A stretch of 33,653 nt of DNA from Halorubrum tebenquichense DSM 14210. Lineage in GTDB: Archaea; Halobacteriota; Halobacteria; Halobacteriales; Haloferacaceae. The stretch lies in contig NZ_AOJD01000072.1 in assembly GCF_000337415.1 (NCBI RefSeq), positions 6,436 to 40,088 on the forward strand, given 5' to 3'. Shown here piece by piece: positions 23,234 to 31,308 of the stretch. The notes beneath the pieces were generated by a model. That model made no database searches, had not been told where the DNA came from, and saw only the letters and a program-made list of their open reading frames with translations. The translations under genes and the position numbers were made by a program. Position 1 is the first letter of the stretch, and each line of letters starts with the position of its first letter.

Positions 23234-24513
23234 GCGGACGCGACGGCCCCGCGGGCGACGACGCCCCGGACGGCGACGCCGACCGACGCGACCCTCGGGT
23301 CGCCGACGGCGGCGCGGACGACGCCGACGACGCGCCAGCCGACGGCGAAGCGGACGAAAACAAGGAGGGCGTCGACGACTGGGACGAGACGGTCGCGGAG
23401 TGGGACCGCGAACTCGACGAGTGGGAGGGCGACGACGCGCCCGCCGACGGCGGCGAGGGCGGTGACGGCGGAGCGGGGACCGACGGCGGGGCCGGGACCG
23501 ACGACGCCGTCGACCCCGAGGTCGACGCCGATCCGGACCTCGGCCCCGAGGAGGGCGCTCGCGTCCCGAAGGTCGTCTCCGCGGGCCACATCAACTGGGA
23601 CGTGACGATCCACGTCGACAGCCTCCCGGAGCCGGACGGCGAGACCCGGATCGAGCGGCTCGAACAGTCCGGGGGCGGCAGCGCCGCGAACGTCGCGGTC
23701 GGCCTCGTCGATCTGGGCGGCCAGTCGGTCGTCTACGGCAGCGTCGGCGGGGACGAGTCGGGGGCGCTGGCGTTGCGGGAGCTGTCGAAGGCCGGGGTCG
23801 ACCCCGGACAGGTGCTCGTCGACGCCGCCGAGCCGACCTCGGTGAAGTACGTCGTCGTCGACGGGAGCGGGGAGCTGCTCATGCTCGCCAACGACGGCGC
23901 GAACGAGTCGTTCTCGGCGGCCGGGCTCGACCGCGACACGCTCGCGGCCGCCGACCACCTCCACCTCACCGGGCAACAGCCCGAGACCGCGGCGGCGCTC
24001 GCGACCGCGGCCGCGGAGGCGGGCGCGACCCGGAGCTTCGACCCCGGCCGCCGGGTGGCCGACCGCGAGTTCGACGCCGCGCTCGCGGCGAGCGACGTCC
24101 TGTTCCTGAACGACCGCGAGGCCGACGCGCTCGACGCCGAGACCGACGTCGACCCGTGGGAGCCGGACGACCGCGTCGTCGCGATCAAGCTCGGCGGCGA
24201 GGGCGCGACGGTCCGCACCCCGCACGGCAGCGTCTCGCACCCGGGGTTCGACGTCGACCCGGTCGACACGACCGGCGCGGGCGACGCCTTCGCGGCCGGG
24301 TTCCTCGCCGCCGCGCTGCGGGAGCCGGAGATCACCGGCGACGGGTTCTCGCACGACCCGCGCGACTACCAGGTGCCGATCTTGGTGGCGAACGCCTGCG
24401 GTGCCGTCGCGACCGAGTCGGTGACCGCGCGGACCGACCTCTCGTGGGAGCGCGTCCGCGAGACGATGGGCGAGTCGCCGGAGACGGACCTCCTCATCGA
24501 GGTCCGCGCCTGA
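23230..24513 (+). CDS. PfkB-family sugar kinase, probable ribose-1-phosphate kinase, with long acidic N-terminal extension
   Basis: A 427-residue protein. The kinase domain starts near residue 113 (VPKVVSAGHINWDVTIHVD). It has the substrate-side GGGSAANVAVGLVDLGG and the C-terminal signature VDTTGAGDAFAAGFLAA with the catalytic Asp. Family members phosphorylate ribose, fructose 1-phosphate or nucleosides. Coupling to the isomerase gene (four-base overlap) points to ribose-1-phosphate kinase, the entry step of the pathway. The first ~112 residues are an unusual acidic Gly/Asp/Ala tail holding Trp51, Trp58 and Trp65 at exact seven-residue spacing. An internal start nearer the kinase domain cannot be excluded, but the ATG overlapping the isomerase stop favours the long form. 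Confidence 0.85.
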   Translation: MSGRDGPAGDDAPDGDADRRDPRVADGGADDADDAPADGEADENKEGVDDWDETVAEWDRELDEWEGDDAPADGGEGGDGGAGTDGGAGTDDAVDPEVDADPDLGPEEGARVPKVVSAGHINWDVTIHVDSLPEPDGETRIERLEQSGGGSAANVAVGLVDLGGQSVVYGSVGGDESGALALRELSKAGVDPGQVLVDAAEPTSVKYVVVDGSGELLMLANDGANESFSAAGLDRDTLAAADHLHLTGQQPETAAALATAAAEAGATRSFDPGRRVADREFDAALAASDVLFLNDREADALDAETDVDPWEPDDRVVAIKLGGEGATVRTPHGSVSHPGFDVDPVDTTGAGDAFAAGFLAAALREPEITGDGFSHDPRDYQVPILVANACGAVATESVTARTDLSWERVRETMGESPETDLLIEVRA

Positions 24514-24585
24514 CGCGCGCCGTCGAAACCGAACGAGACCGGAGCGCCCGGCGGGTCGTCGTCAGGCCGAACGCCGCCCGCGAGA

Positions 24586-25221
24586 CTACCGGTCGGGAAC
24601 CCCGTCGCCGTCCCGGACCGTTCCCGTCTCGCCCCAGCCGTCCGTCACCGAGAGCCGGGCCGTCTCGGGGAGCGGGTCGCTCGTGACGCGGAGCAGCGCG
24701 GCCGAGTAGGTGACCGCCTCGCCGCAGGCCACGTCCTCGTCTTCGGCCCCCTGAACCGTCGCGTCCGCGACGAGGGTCCCGTCCTCGATTCCGACCCCGT
24801 CGAACGCGACCTCGTCGTGGCAGGTGGTCGGGCCGACGGACTCGACGTAGCAGACGACCGACTCCGAGAAGTCGGTCGCCGCGAGGAACTCGCGGGCCGG
24901 CTCGGGGGCCTCGTCGAGGATCCGCGTGCCGTCGCCGTTCGCCTCCGTGATCAGCACGCAGATCCCCCGCCGCTGCGTCCGGTCCCACGCCGGGCCGGAG
25001 AGCGGTTCGCCGACCTGGTGGACGGCGGTCGCGACCTCGCCGTCGCCCCCGCCGTCGTCACCGCCGTCTCCGTCCGTGTCGTTTCCGGCGTCGGTCGCGT
25101 CTCCGTCGTCGGAGCCGTTCCCGCCCGGCACAGGATCGCCGGTTCCGGTACACCCCGCGAGCGCGGCGACGCCCCCGGCGGCGACGCCGTAGATGGCCCT
25201 CCGTCGCGTGAACTCGCTCAT
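24586..25221 (-). CDS. Tat-type secreted lipoprotein, unknown
   Basis: A 211-residue protein. MSEFTRRRAIYGVAAGGVAALAGC has the twin-arginine run and a lipobox ending in Cys24, so it is probably exported folded and lipid-anchored. A disordered Gly/Asp tether (about residues 25-62) follows, then a beta-rich domain with cysteines in RRGICVLI, SVVCYVESVGPTTCHDEV and EDVACGEAV that could form disulfides outside the cell. The start at 25221 is chosen because the minus-strand TATA-like CTTATACG (25241-25248) lies about 24 bases upstream; starts further upstream would place sequence before the signal. No function is assigned. Confidence 0.78.
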   Translation of the reverse strand: MSEFTRRRAIYGVAAGGVAALAGCTGTGDPVPGGNGSDDGDATDAGNDTDGDGGDDGGGDGEVATAVHQVGEPLSGPAWDRTQRRGICVLITEANGDGTRILDEAPEPAREFLAATDFSESVVCYVESVGPTTCHDEVAFDGVGIEDGTLVADATVQGAEDEDVACGEAVTYSAALLRVTSDPLPETARLSVTDGWGETGTVRDGDGVPDR

Positions 25222-25240
25222 ACCCTGCGGTACGCGGCCG

Positions 25241-25248
25241 ACGTATAA
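25241..25248 (-). promoter_or_regulatory. TATA-like box of the lipoprotein gene
   Basis: On the minus strand CTTATACG precedes the start at 25221 by about 24 bases. An 8-bp palindrome GTGTACAC (25256-25263) lies just upstream of it, at the position of the BRE element or an operator. Confidence 0.45.
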
Positions 25249-25291
25249 GGGCTTCGTGTACACACAAACAGCCGTCTGAGCGACCGCACCG

Positions 25292-25330
25292 GGCGGTTAC
25301 CCCGGCTCGACGGCGGTTACGCCGGCTCGA
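25292..25330. repeat. Tandem duplication over the asparaginase stop codon
   Basis: GGCGGTTACCCCGGCTCGA (25292-25310) and GGCGGTTACGCCGGCTCGA (25312-25330) match at 18 of 19 positions with a 20-bp period. The right-hand unit contains the stop codon (25317-25319) and the last codons of the minus-strand asparaginase gene; the left-hand unit lies beyond the stop. Confidence 0.88.
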
Positions 25331-26438
25331 ACAGCGCCTCGATCCCGTCCCGGTCGAGGTCGGCGGCGAGGCCGAGCGCGAGCGCGACCCGCGCCTTCGC
25401 GGCCGGGAGGTCCCCGGCGAACGTCACCCCGTGCTCGGCGAGCGTGACGGCTCCACCCGGCGTTCCGTACACCGGTTCCGTCGGTCCGGCCGGGGGACGG
25501 CCCGCCACGACCACCGGGACGGAGCCGACCGCCTCGCCGATCGCGTCGCCGAGCGCGCCGGTGACGTTCCCGAGTCCGGTCCCCTCCACGACGACCCCGC
25601 CGACGCCCGCGTCGAGCGCGCGTTCGAGCGCGCCCGCGCCGACGCCCGTCCCGGAGTGGATCACCGGGACCTCGGGCACGGCCGCGGCGTCGTCGACCGC
25701 GTCCGCGAGGGGGTCGAGCGACACGCCGCGCTCGGGCCTCCGAAGGAGTCGCGATGCGGCGCGGGTGAACGTCGCGACCGGCCCCGCCTCCGGCGAGGTC
25801 ATCGTCGACAGCGCGTTGCTGTGGCCCTTCACGACGTCGCGGGCCGCGTGGAGTTCGTCGTCGAACGCGACGTGGACCCCGGGCGCGAACCGGTCGTCCG
25901 CGGCCGCCCGGACCGCGAGCGCGAGGTTCGCGGGCACGTCGCTGGAGGGTTCATCGAGGCGACGCTGCGCGCCGGTGACGACGACCGGCGCGTCGAGGTC
26001 GCTGAGCAGGTCCAGCGCGAACGCGGTGTCCGCGAGGGTGTCCGTCCCGTGCGTGACGACGACGCCGTCCGCGCGCTCCTCGGCGGACTCGCCCGCCTCG
26101 CCGGACTCGCTCGGTCCGCCGGCGTCGTCCGGCCCCTCGCCGACCGCGTCGCGCGCGGCGGTCGCGGTCGCGAGCACGTCCTTCCACCGGACGTCGAACC
26201 CGGGCTGTGAGCACACCTCTCGGGTAGTCACCCGGGCGTGGTCCGTCACGGCCGGCACCGCCTCCACGAGGTCGGCCCCGGTCTTCTCGGGGGCCGCGCC
26301 GTCGTCGCCCGGCTCCGAGGCGATGGTGCCGCCGCAGGCGACGACCGCCACCAGCGGGCGGCCGCCGTCGGCGCGCGCCGCGGAGCGGTCTCGGTCGGTT
26401 CGGTCCTCGCGTCGGCCGCAGCGGTCGGTTCCGTTCAC
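25317..26438 (-). CDS. L-asparaginase family protein
   Basis: A 373-residue amidohydrolase. Both catalytic signatures are present: VVACGGTIASEPG (nucleophilic Thr38) and GVVVTHGTDTLADTAF (Thr and Asp of the second motif). VHVAFDDELHAARDVVKGHS is also typical. It hydrolyses asparagine to aspartate and ammonia. No C-terminal GatD-type partner domain or linked gatE is seen, so an Asn-charging amidotransferase role is unlikely. A low-complexity insert rich in Gly, Glu and Ser (about residues 100-122) sits before the second motif. The N-terminal 28 residues are polar and Arg-rich and may be outside the fold; no internal ATG offers a better start. Confidence 0.87.
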   Translation of the reverse strand: MNGTDRCGRREDRTDRDRSAARADGGRPLVAVVACGGTIASEPGDDGAAPEKTGADLVEAVPAVTDHARVTTREVCSQPGFDVRWKDVLATATAARDAVGEGPDDAGGPSESGEAGESAEERADGVVVTHGTDTLADTAFALDLLSDLDAPVVVTGAQRRLDEPSSDVPANLALAVRAAADDRFAPGVHVAFDDELHAARDVVKGHSNALSTMTSPEAGPVATFTRAASRLLRRPERGVSLDPLADAVDDAAAVPEVPVIHSGTGVGAGALERALDAGVGGVVVEGTGLGNVTGALGDAIGEAVGSVPVVVAGRPPAGPTEPVYGTPGGAVTLAEHGVTFAGDLPAAKARVALALGLAADLDRDGIEALFEPA

Positions 26439-26553
26439 ACCACTCCCTCACTCCCGACGGACAAATCGGTTGGTGCCGCGGCAGTCGCCCGCCGCGGGCG
26501 TCAACGGGGTCGGACCGATTCGCGGCGGTCGGATCGGACCCAAACTGCCGGAT

Positions 26554-26625
26554 CGGTGAAGACACCGAAACAAACGATTAGCGGGGTCTGTAAACATTTA
26601 AACCGAATCTGAGGCGGTTTTAAAA
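26554..26625. promoter_or_regulatory. AT-rich intergenic region with inverted repeats between divergent genes
   Basis: The 272-base gap between the asparaginase gene and the next plus-strand gene holds no gene. It has TCGGTG/CACCGA arms (26553-26568), then TTTAAACCG (26597-26605) and CGGTTTTAAA (26615-26624), which are inverted apart from one extra T. Both halves of the second repeat look like TATA boxes, so this is a candidate control region. Which gene it serves is not clear. Confidence 0.35.
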
Positions 26626-26710
26626 CGTCCCGGACGGCCGAGAAACGTGGTGAAATTCGCCGAACCCTCGTCGGGCTATATGTGGTCCCCCGTCGTACGG
26701 AGGAGTGTCC

Positions 26711-26932
26711 ATGTCAACCCCCGCTCCCACGCAGATCGCCTCCGGCGAACGGCTCGCCGGGCTGATGACCGGCACCGTCAAGGCCGCCGCCTTCTGGGCG
26801 GCCATCGCGATTCCCGCCGCGTACCCCGTCCTGCTGTACTCGGGGCTCGACGGCGGCACCGGCCGGCTGTTCGTCGCCCTCCTGTTCGCCAACGCCCTCG
26901 CGCTCGCGCTCGGCCACGACTACAAGCGCTGA
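26711..26932 (+). CDS. Small two-helix membrane protein, unknown
   Basis: A 73-residue protein with two hydrophobic segments (about residues 18-38 and 46-67) joined by GLDGGTGR, ending GHDYKR. GGAGG at 26699-26703 precedes the ATG at 26711 by seven bases, which decides the start over an in-frame GTG at 26705. Small proteins of this shape are common in haloarchaea without known function. CTATATG at 26676-26682 is AT-rich, but seems too close to leave the ribosome binding site in the message. Confidence 0.7.
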   Translation: MSTPAPTQIASGERLAGLMTGTVKAAAFWAAIAIPAAYPVLLYSGLDGGTGRLFVALLFANALALALGHDYKR

Positions 26933-27125
26933 GGACACCCGTCGAATCGCTCGGCCGACCGACGCCGCGACGCGTGGACGCCGACGCGACGCCCTCCCGC
27001 CCTCCGTCTTCTGCCGCCCCTCGCCGACCAGCGTCTCTCTTCCGGGCCACCGTCTGCCGCCTCCGGCCTCGTCCCTCGGCTTCCGCTCTCGAAGCGCTTA
27101 CCCCCGCCCCGGTCCGACTGCGGAT

Positions 27126-28784
27126 ATGAGCGACGAGACTCGCGTCGAGTGGCGCGACTGGGGTCCCGAGGCGTTCGCCGAGGCGGACGAGCGCGACTGC
27201 CCGGTGCTGCTCTCGCTGTCGGCCACGTGGTGCGAGGGCTGTCACGAGATGGACGCGACCACCTACGCGGAGCCGCGGATCGCCGCCAACGTCAACGAGG
27301 GGTTCGTCCCCGTCCGCGTCGACGTCGACCGCCACCCGCGAGTCCGAGAGCGGTACAACATGGGCGGGTTCCCGACGACCGCCTTCCTCACCCCCGAGGG
27401 GGAACTGCTGACCGGCGCGGGGTACCTCGACGTCGACGGCATGCGGCAGGTCCTCGAATCGGTCCGGACGATGTGGGCCGACAAGGGCCGGGACGCGGGG
27501 CGGATCCCCCGCGCGCTGAACGCCGACCTCCCGCCCCGCGGCGACCTCACCGACGGGATCGAGAGCCACCTCGCGGGCCAGTTGGAGGCGAAGTACGACG
27601 ACGAGTACGCCGGCTGGGGAACGGACGCGAAGTTCCCGCTGCCGCGCACCGTCGAGTTCGCGCTGAAGCGCGACCGCGACCGCGCGCTGCGGACGCTCGA
27701 CGCGGTCCGCGACCACCTCGCCGACGACGTCGCGGGCGGATTCTTCCGGTACGCGGGCACCCGCGACTGGGGCGACGTCGCCTACGAGAAGCCGCTCGAC
27801 ACGAACGCCGCGGTGACCCGCGCGTTCGCGAACGCGTTCCTCTACACCGGCGACGACGCCTACCTCGACCCCGCGCTCGACGCCGTCGGCTTCCTCACCG
27901 ACGACCTCTGGACGGGCTACGGCGTCGGCGGGAGCCTCGGCCCTGGACTCGGCCGGGCGTACTACGCGGCCCCGGCCGAGGACCGCGCGGACCTGGACGA
28001 ACCGCGCCGCGACCTCACCGTCTTCGCCGGCGGCAACGCGCTCGCCGCGGACGCGCTGCTCGCGGTCGCCGCGTACACCGACGACGAGCGCGCCCGCGAG
28101 TACGCCGACCGGATCCTCGACGGCCTCGAACGCGACCTGATCGACGCCGAGAGCGGCGAGGTGACCCACTACCGCGGCAGCGACGAGGCCGGCGAGTCGG
28201 ACCTGCTCGAAGACGCCGCCCGCGTCGTCGGCGCGTACGTCCGCGCCGCCGGCGTGCGGGGCGAGGGGGTCGACGTCGCCCGCGCGGTCGCGGACCGAGC
28301 GATCGACGAACTCCGCGTCGACGGCTCGTTCGTCGACGGCCCGCGCTCGGGGTCGGGGCTGCTCGACCGGTCGTTCCGGCCGCTCGACGCCAACGTGGAA
28401 CTGGCGACGGCGCTGGCCGATCTCGCGGCGCTCACCGGCGATGACCGCTACCGCGAGGTCGCCCGCGAGACGGCCGAGGCGTTCGCCGGCGCGACCGAGC
28501 GGCTCAGCGTTCAGGTGGCCGGCTACGGGAGCCTCGCCGCCCGCCTCCGCCGCGGAACGACCGTCATCGCGGTCGGGACCGAACCGGGCAGCGACCTCCA
28601 CCGCGCCGCGTGGCGGGTCGCGGACCACGAGAAGGTGGTCGCGCCGAACGCCCACGAGGACGGCGCGCCCGCGCCGCGGTCGGTCCCGGCGGGCACCGCG
28701 GTCGTCCTCGCGGGCGACGACGCCTCCGATCCGGCGGAAACGCCGGACGAGTTGATGGACCGCGTCGGCGACGTGCTGGCCTGA
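27126..28784 (+). CDS. DUF255 thioredoxin-fold protein (YyaL/SPATA20-like)
   Basis: A 552-residue protein. Residues 1-120 are the DUF255 thioredoxin-like domain, with CEGC (Cys36, Cys39) in SATWCEGCHEMDATTY and the cis-Pro region YNMGGFPTTAFLTPEGE. The rest is a helical six-hairpin toroid-like domain, with GGFFRYAGTRDW, AAVTRAFANAFLYTGDDAYL and DLLEDAARVVGAYVRA. Full-length relatives are often near 700 residues, so this is a shorter form, lacking much of the usual C-terminal part. The family's reaction is unknown; a redox plus sugar-binding role is often guessed. It reads alone, with a weak GCTTAC box about 26 bases upstream. Confidence 0.85.
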   Translation: MSDETRVEWRDWGPEAFAEADERDCPVLLSLSATWCEGCHEMDATTYAEPRIAANVNEGFVPVRVDVDRHPRVRERYNMGGFPTTAFLTPEGELLTGAGYLDVDGMRQVLESVRTMWADKGRDAGRIPRALNADLPPRGDLTDGIESHLAGQLEAKYDDEYAGWGTDAKFPLPRTVEFALKRDRDRALRTLDAVRDHLADDVAGGFFRYAGTRDWGDVAYEKPLDTNAAVTRAFANAFLYTGDDAYLDPALDAVGFLTDDLWTGYGVGGSLGPGLGRAYYAAPAEDRADLDEPRRDLTVFAGGNALAADALLAVAAYTDDERAREYADRILDGLERDLIDAESGEVTHYRGSDEAGESDLLEDAARVVGAYVRAAGVRGEGVDVARAVADRAIDELRVDGSFVDGPRSGSGLLDRSFRPLDANVELATALADLAALTGDDRYREVARETAEAFAGATERLSVQVAGYGSLAARLRRGTTVIAVGTEPGSDLHRAAWRVADHEKVVAPNAHEDGAPAPRSVPAGTAVVLAGDDASDPAETPDELMDRVGDVLA

Positions 28785-28904
28785 CGCTCCGCCACGCTCC
28801 CGGCGCGGCGCGTCGCCGGATCGGGAGCGACGCGTCGTCGAATCGGCGACGCCCCGCGTCGTTCCCGCCCGGCGCGCTCGCGCGGATCGTAAACGTGCGA
28901 CGCG

Positions 28905-28910
28905 TTTATA
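28905..28910 (+). promoter_or_regulatory. TATA box of the TrmB-type regulator gene
   Basis: TTTATA lies about 27 bases before the ATG at 28934, giving a leaderless message. Confidence 0.6.
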
Positions 28911-28933
28911 CGGGTGCCGCGGCATCCCCGGGT

Positions 28934-29740
28934 ATGGCATCTCTCCGCGACCTGGGGCTCTCCGAGTACGAGGCCCGGGCGTACCGCGCGCTCCTCCGGA
29001 CCGGGCCGACCACCGCGAAGGACCTCTCCCGGGCGAGCGAGGTCCCCATGGGCCGGATCTACGACGTGCTCAACAGCTTGGAGCAGCACAGCTTAGTCCG
29101 CAGTCAGGCCGCGAGCCGCCCGAAGAAGTACGTCGCGGTCGAGCCGGACGCCGCGCTCGACCGCCTGCTCGACGAGAAGAAACAGGAGCTTCAGACGCAG
29201 GCCGAACAGTACGAGTCGGTGGTCGACGATCTGTCCGCCGAACTCGACGCCGGCGAGCCGGTCGACGGCCAGTTCTGGACCGCGGCCGTCGGCGCGGAGG
29301 AGGCGACGGACCTCCTCTTAGAGCGGATCGCCGCCGCGGAGCGCCGCGTCGTCGTGGTGGCCGGTGCGCCCGCGACCGGGTTCGACCTCGGCACGATCGG
29401 CGAGCGCGTGACGGCGGAGCTGGAGTCGGCGCTCGAACGCGGCGTGGAGATCCGCGTACTGCTGTCGCCGGAGACGGTGGACGCGCTCCCGCGGAGCGTC
29501 GGCCGGCGGTACACGTCGGAACTGGCCGAGGAGGACGGCTTCGAGGTCCGGACGACCCCCGGCGTCGACGGGACGTTCAACGTGTTCGACGAGATCGAGG
29601 TGTGTATCGAGGTGCCCCACCCGCTCTCGGCCGACGAGCCGTTCGCGATGATCGACGTGAAGGACATCGAGTTCGCGACGAGCGTCAAAGAGCAGTTCGA
29701 GCCGCGCTGGGCGGAGGCGGAGCCGCTGACGTTCGGGTGA
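28934..29740 (+). CDS. TrmB-family transcriptional regulator
   Basis: A 268-residue protein. The N-terminal winged helix (about residues 5-75) has LGLSEYEARAYRALLRTGPTTAKDLSRASEVPMGRIYDVLNSLEQ, the hallmark of TrmB regulators. A coiled-coil helix (KKQELQTQAEQYESVVDDL) links it to a C-terminal domain with a Rossmann-like strand RRVVVVAGAP and a second part ending PFAMIDVKDIEFATSVKEQFEPRW. The C-terminal domain is the kind that senses a small ligand in TrmB relatives, often a sugar. Its targets are not evident, as no sugar transporter lies nearby. The frame is open far upstream, but the TATA box at 28905 fixes the start at 28934. Confidence 0.88.
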   Translation: MASLRDLGLSEYEARAYRALLRTGPTTAKDLSRASEVPMGRIYDVLNSLEQHSLVRSQAASRPKKYVAVEPDAALDRLLDEKKQELQTQAEQYESVVDDLSAELDAGEPVDGQFWTAAVGAEEATDLLLERIAAAERRVVVVAGAPATGFDLGTIGERVTAELESALERGVEIRVLLSPETVDALPRSVGRRYTSELAEEDGFEVRTTPGVDGTFNVFDEIEVCIEVPHPLSADEPFAMIDVKDIEFATSVKEQFEPRWAEAEPLTFG

Positions 29741-29756
29741 GCGGTCCGCGACGATA

Positions 29757-30120
29757 GCTTATAAACGACGGTACGGCGGCGCGTGCCGACGAGCGCCCGC
29801 TTGGGCGCGAGTCGCACGCGCGAGGGAGTCAGTCGCCGGAGCGGAGCGACGGCGACTGACGAGGCTGGGGAGGTGTGAGGCGCTGTGCGGTTGCGGGGGC
29901 GGGACTCGAAGGGGCAGCCGCGAGGGCGAAGCACGCCGACGTAAGCACCGCAGCGAAGGAGCGGCAGCGACTGAGCGAGGCGCACAACGAGGCGCGCGAG
30001 CCCTCGCGGCTGGGGCTTCGGCGGTCTCGGTCAGGGGTCGATCACGACGTGGTTGGATACGTACAGCCGAGCGGCTGGGGCTTCGGCGAGGTCCATCGCA
30101 GCGCCGCTAACTACTTATAA
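29757..30120. repeat. Gene-free block of nested inverted and direct repeats
   Basis: Between the TrmB and mptA genes lie 440 bases without a believable gene. The block has hairpin arms GCGCCC/GGGCGC (29793-29808), an 11-bp perfect pair GTCAGTCGCCG/CGGCGACTGAC (29828-29860), and a 13-bp perfect pair CAGCCGCGAGGGC/GCCCTCGCGGCTG (29915-29927 with 30000-30012). It also has an 18-bp exact direct repeat GCGGCTGGGGCTTCGGCG (30006-30023, 30071-30088). TATA-like CTTATAAA boxes occur at each end (29757-29764, 30112-30119). A segment at 29877-29911 recurs inverted at 8031-8065, so this is part of a dispersed family. Confidence 0.75.
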
Positions 30121-30149
30121 AGGGTTGCCAGCGACACCCGGACTCATGT

Positions 30150-30180
30150 AAAAAGCCCCAGCGACCGCGCCCACACGCAC
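30150..30180 (-). terminator. Probable terminator after mptA
   Basis: On the minus strand, within 31 bases of the mptA stop, the sequence reads GTCGCTGGGGCTTTTTACAT. The run of five T (30150-30154) is the usual signal for archaeal RNA polymerase to stop. The G-rich stretch before it does not form a clear hairpin. Confidence 0.5.
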
Positions 30181-31107
30181 TTATCGGTCGAGTTCGTCCC
30201 GCAGGTCGCCCAGCCGGACCTCGCGTTCGGCGTGGGCGTTGTGCTGGTGGATCGACTCGTCGTTCGACTGTTTCATGTGGACCACGGCGTCGTCGGAGAG
30301 GTGCGGGAACTCGTCGACGGTTCCCTCGGCGAGCGCGCGGACGCAGTCCTCGACGAACTTCGCGTCCGCGTGGGCCTCGTAGGTCATGTGGTCCTCGTCG
30401 GGCCGCTTCGCCATGTTGTAGATGCGCGCGCTCATCGAGTCGCGGGCGACGTCGATCACGTCTCGGAGGTCGACGTCGGGATGACCGTCGGTCGTGATCG
30501 TCAGCGTCGCGTGCCCGCGCTGGGAGTGACCCGGCTGCGGGACGGCCTCTAGGAACTCCTCGGTCGTCTCCTCGTCGACGCCGAGCTGGGCGAGCTTGTC
30601 GCGGGCCCGCGACTCGCTCATCCCCTGCGAGCAGGGACAGACGGTCATGCCGGTGACCTCCGCGCCGATCTCCTCTCGCGTCCCGTCCTCGGTGGCGGTC
30701 GCGCTGGCGACGATCGTCGCCGTGCTCTGCGTCTCGATGCCGGACGCCGGCGTATCCTCACGGGTGACGAGCTCCGCCGTCATCGACACCTCGGCGGTGG
30801 TGGTATAGTCGTGCTTCTCGAGGAGTCGTTCGGCGGCGTCGCCGCAGACGTCCTCGACGCGGTACGCCTCCTCGCGAGTGATGTCTTCGAGGATCTCGTC
30901 GACCGTGGCGAGATTCCGCGACATGTCGATCCCCTTTCGGCCGCTGGGGAGGTCGACAAACACCTCGAACTCCGCCATGAGAACGATGGGTCGCTTGTCG
31001 CCCCGCGCCAGCTTGACGAGCTTCTCCACGCCGGTGACGCCGACCTGCGACAGCCCGACGGTGACGTCGGGCGCGGACGCCTGTACGTCCGGCAGCTGAT
31101 GACTCAT
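30181..31107 (-). CDS. mptA: GTP cyclohydrolase IB, MptA type
   Basis: A 308-residue GTP cyclohydrolase of the FolE2/MptA family. Signatures are [22 protein letters not shown] at the start, the metal cysteine in [26 protein letters not shown], and [34 protein letters not shown]. MptA makes a dihydroneopterin cyclic phosphate from GTP with iron as cofactor, the first step to tetrahydrofolate-type pterins. In Haloferax the homolog is needed for both folate and the archaeosine tRNA modification. The start at MSHQLPD (31107) matches family practice. An ATG three codons earlier and a long open extension are rejected, since a TAAT box near 31132-31136 on the minus strand fits a leaderless start. 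Confidence 0.93.
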   Translation of the reverse strand: MSHQLPDVQASAPDVTVGLSQVGVTGVEKLVKLARGDKRPIVLMAEFEVFVDLPSGRKGIDMSRNLATVDEILEDITREEAYRVEDVCGDAAERLLEKHDYTTTAEVSMTAELVTREDTPASGIETQSTATIVASATATEDGTREEIGAEVTGMTVCPCSQGMSESRARDKLAQLGVDEETTEEFLEAVPQPGHSQRGHATLTITTDGHPDVDLRDVIDVARDSMSARIYNMAKRPDEDHMTYEAHADAKFVEDCVRALAEGTVDEFPHLSDDAVVHMKQSNDESIHQHNAHAEREVRLGDLRDELDR

Positions 31108-31273
31108 TACGAACATGATAGGGACTCCCGGGATTAGCCCTTTCGGAAGGGGGAGGTCCGTCTGGTAGTTGCGCGCGTGCGAGCCGGCGCGCGTGAGGGG
31201 CCTCCGCGCGTGACGGCCGTCCGCGACTGTCACGTGTGTGAGCCGCACACGCTCTGCGGCCCGTAACGCACGA

Positions 31274-31280
31274 TTTATAA
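31274..31280 (+). promoter_or_regulatory. TATA box of the L21e-Rpo4 unit
   Basis: TTTATAA lies 32 bases before the ATG of the ribosomal protein gene at 31309, leaving a leader of only a few bases. Confidence 0.6.
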
Positions 31281-31308
31281 CGGCGGCAGCGGAAGACATC
31301 TCAAGACC

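Noticed and set aside
30006..30088. CRISPR-like repeat-spacer pair from the 18-bp direct repeat
   Set aside because: Only two copies, short, without regular spacing or cas genes nearby.
29875..30120. 81-codon open frame in the repeat block
   Set aside because: It is built from the hairpin arms and the direct repeat, and has no TATA box or ribosome binding site at the right distance and no protein-like pattern.
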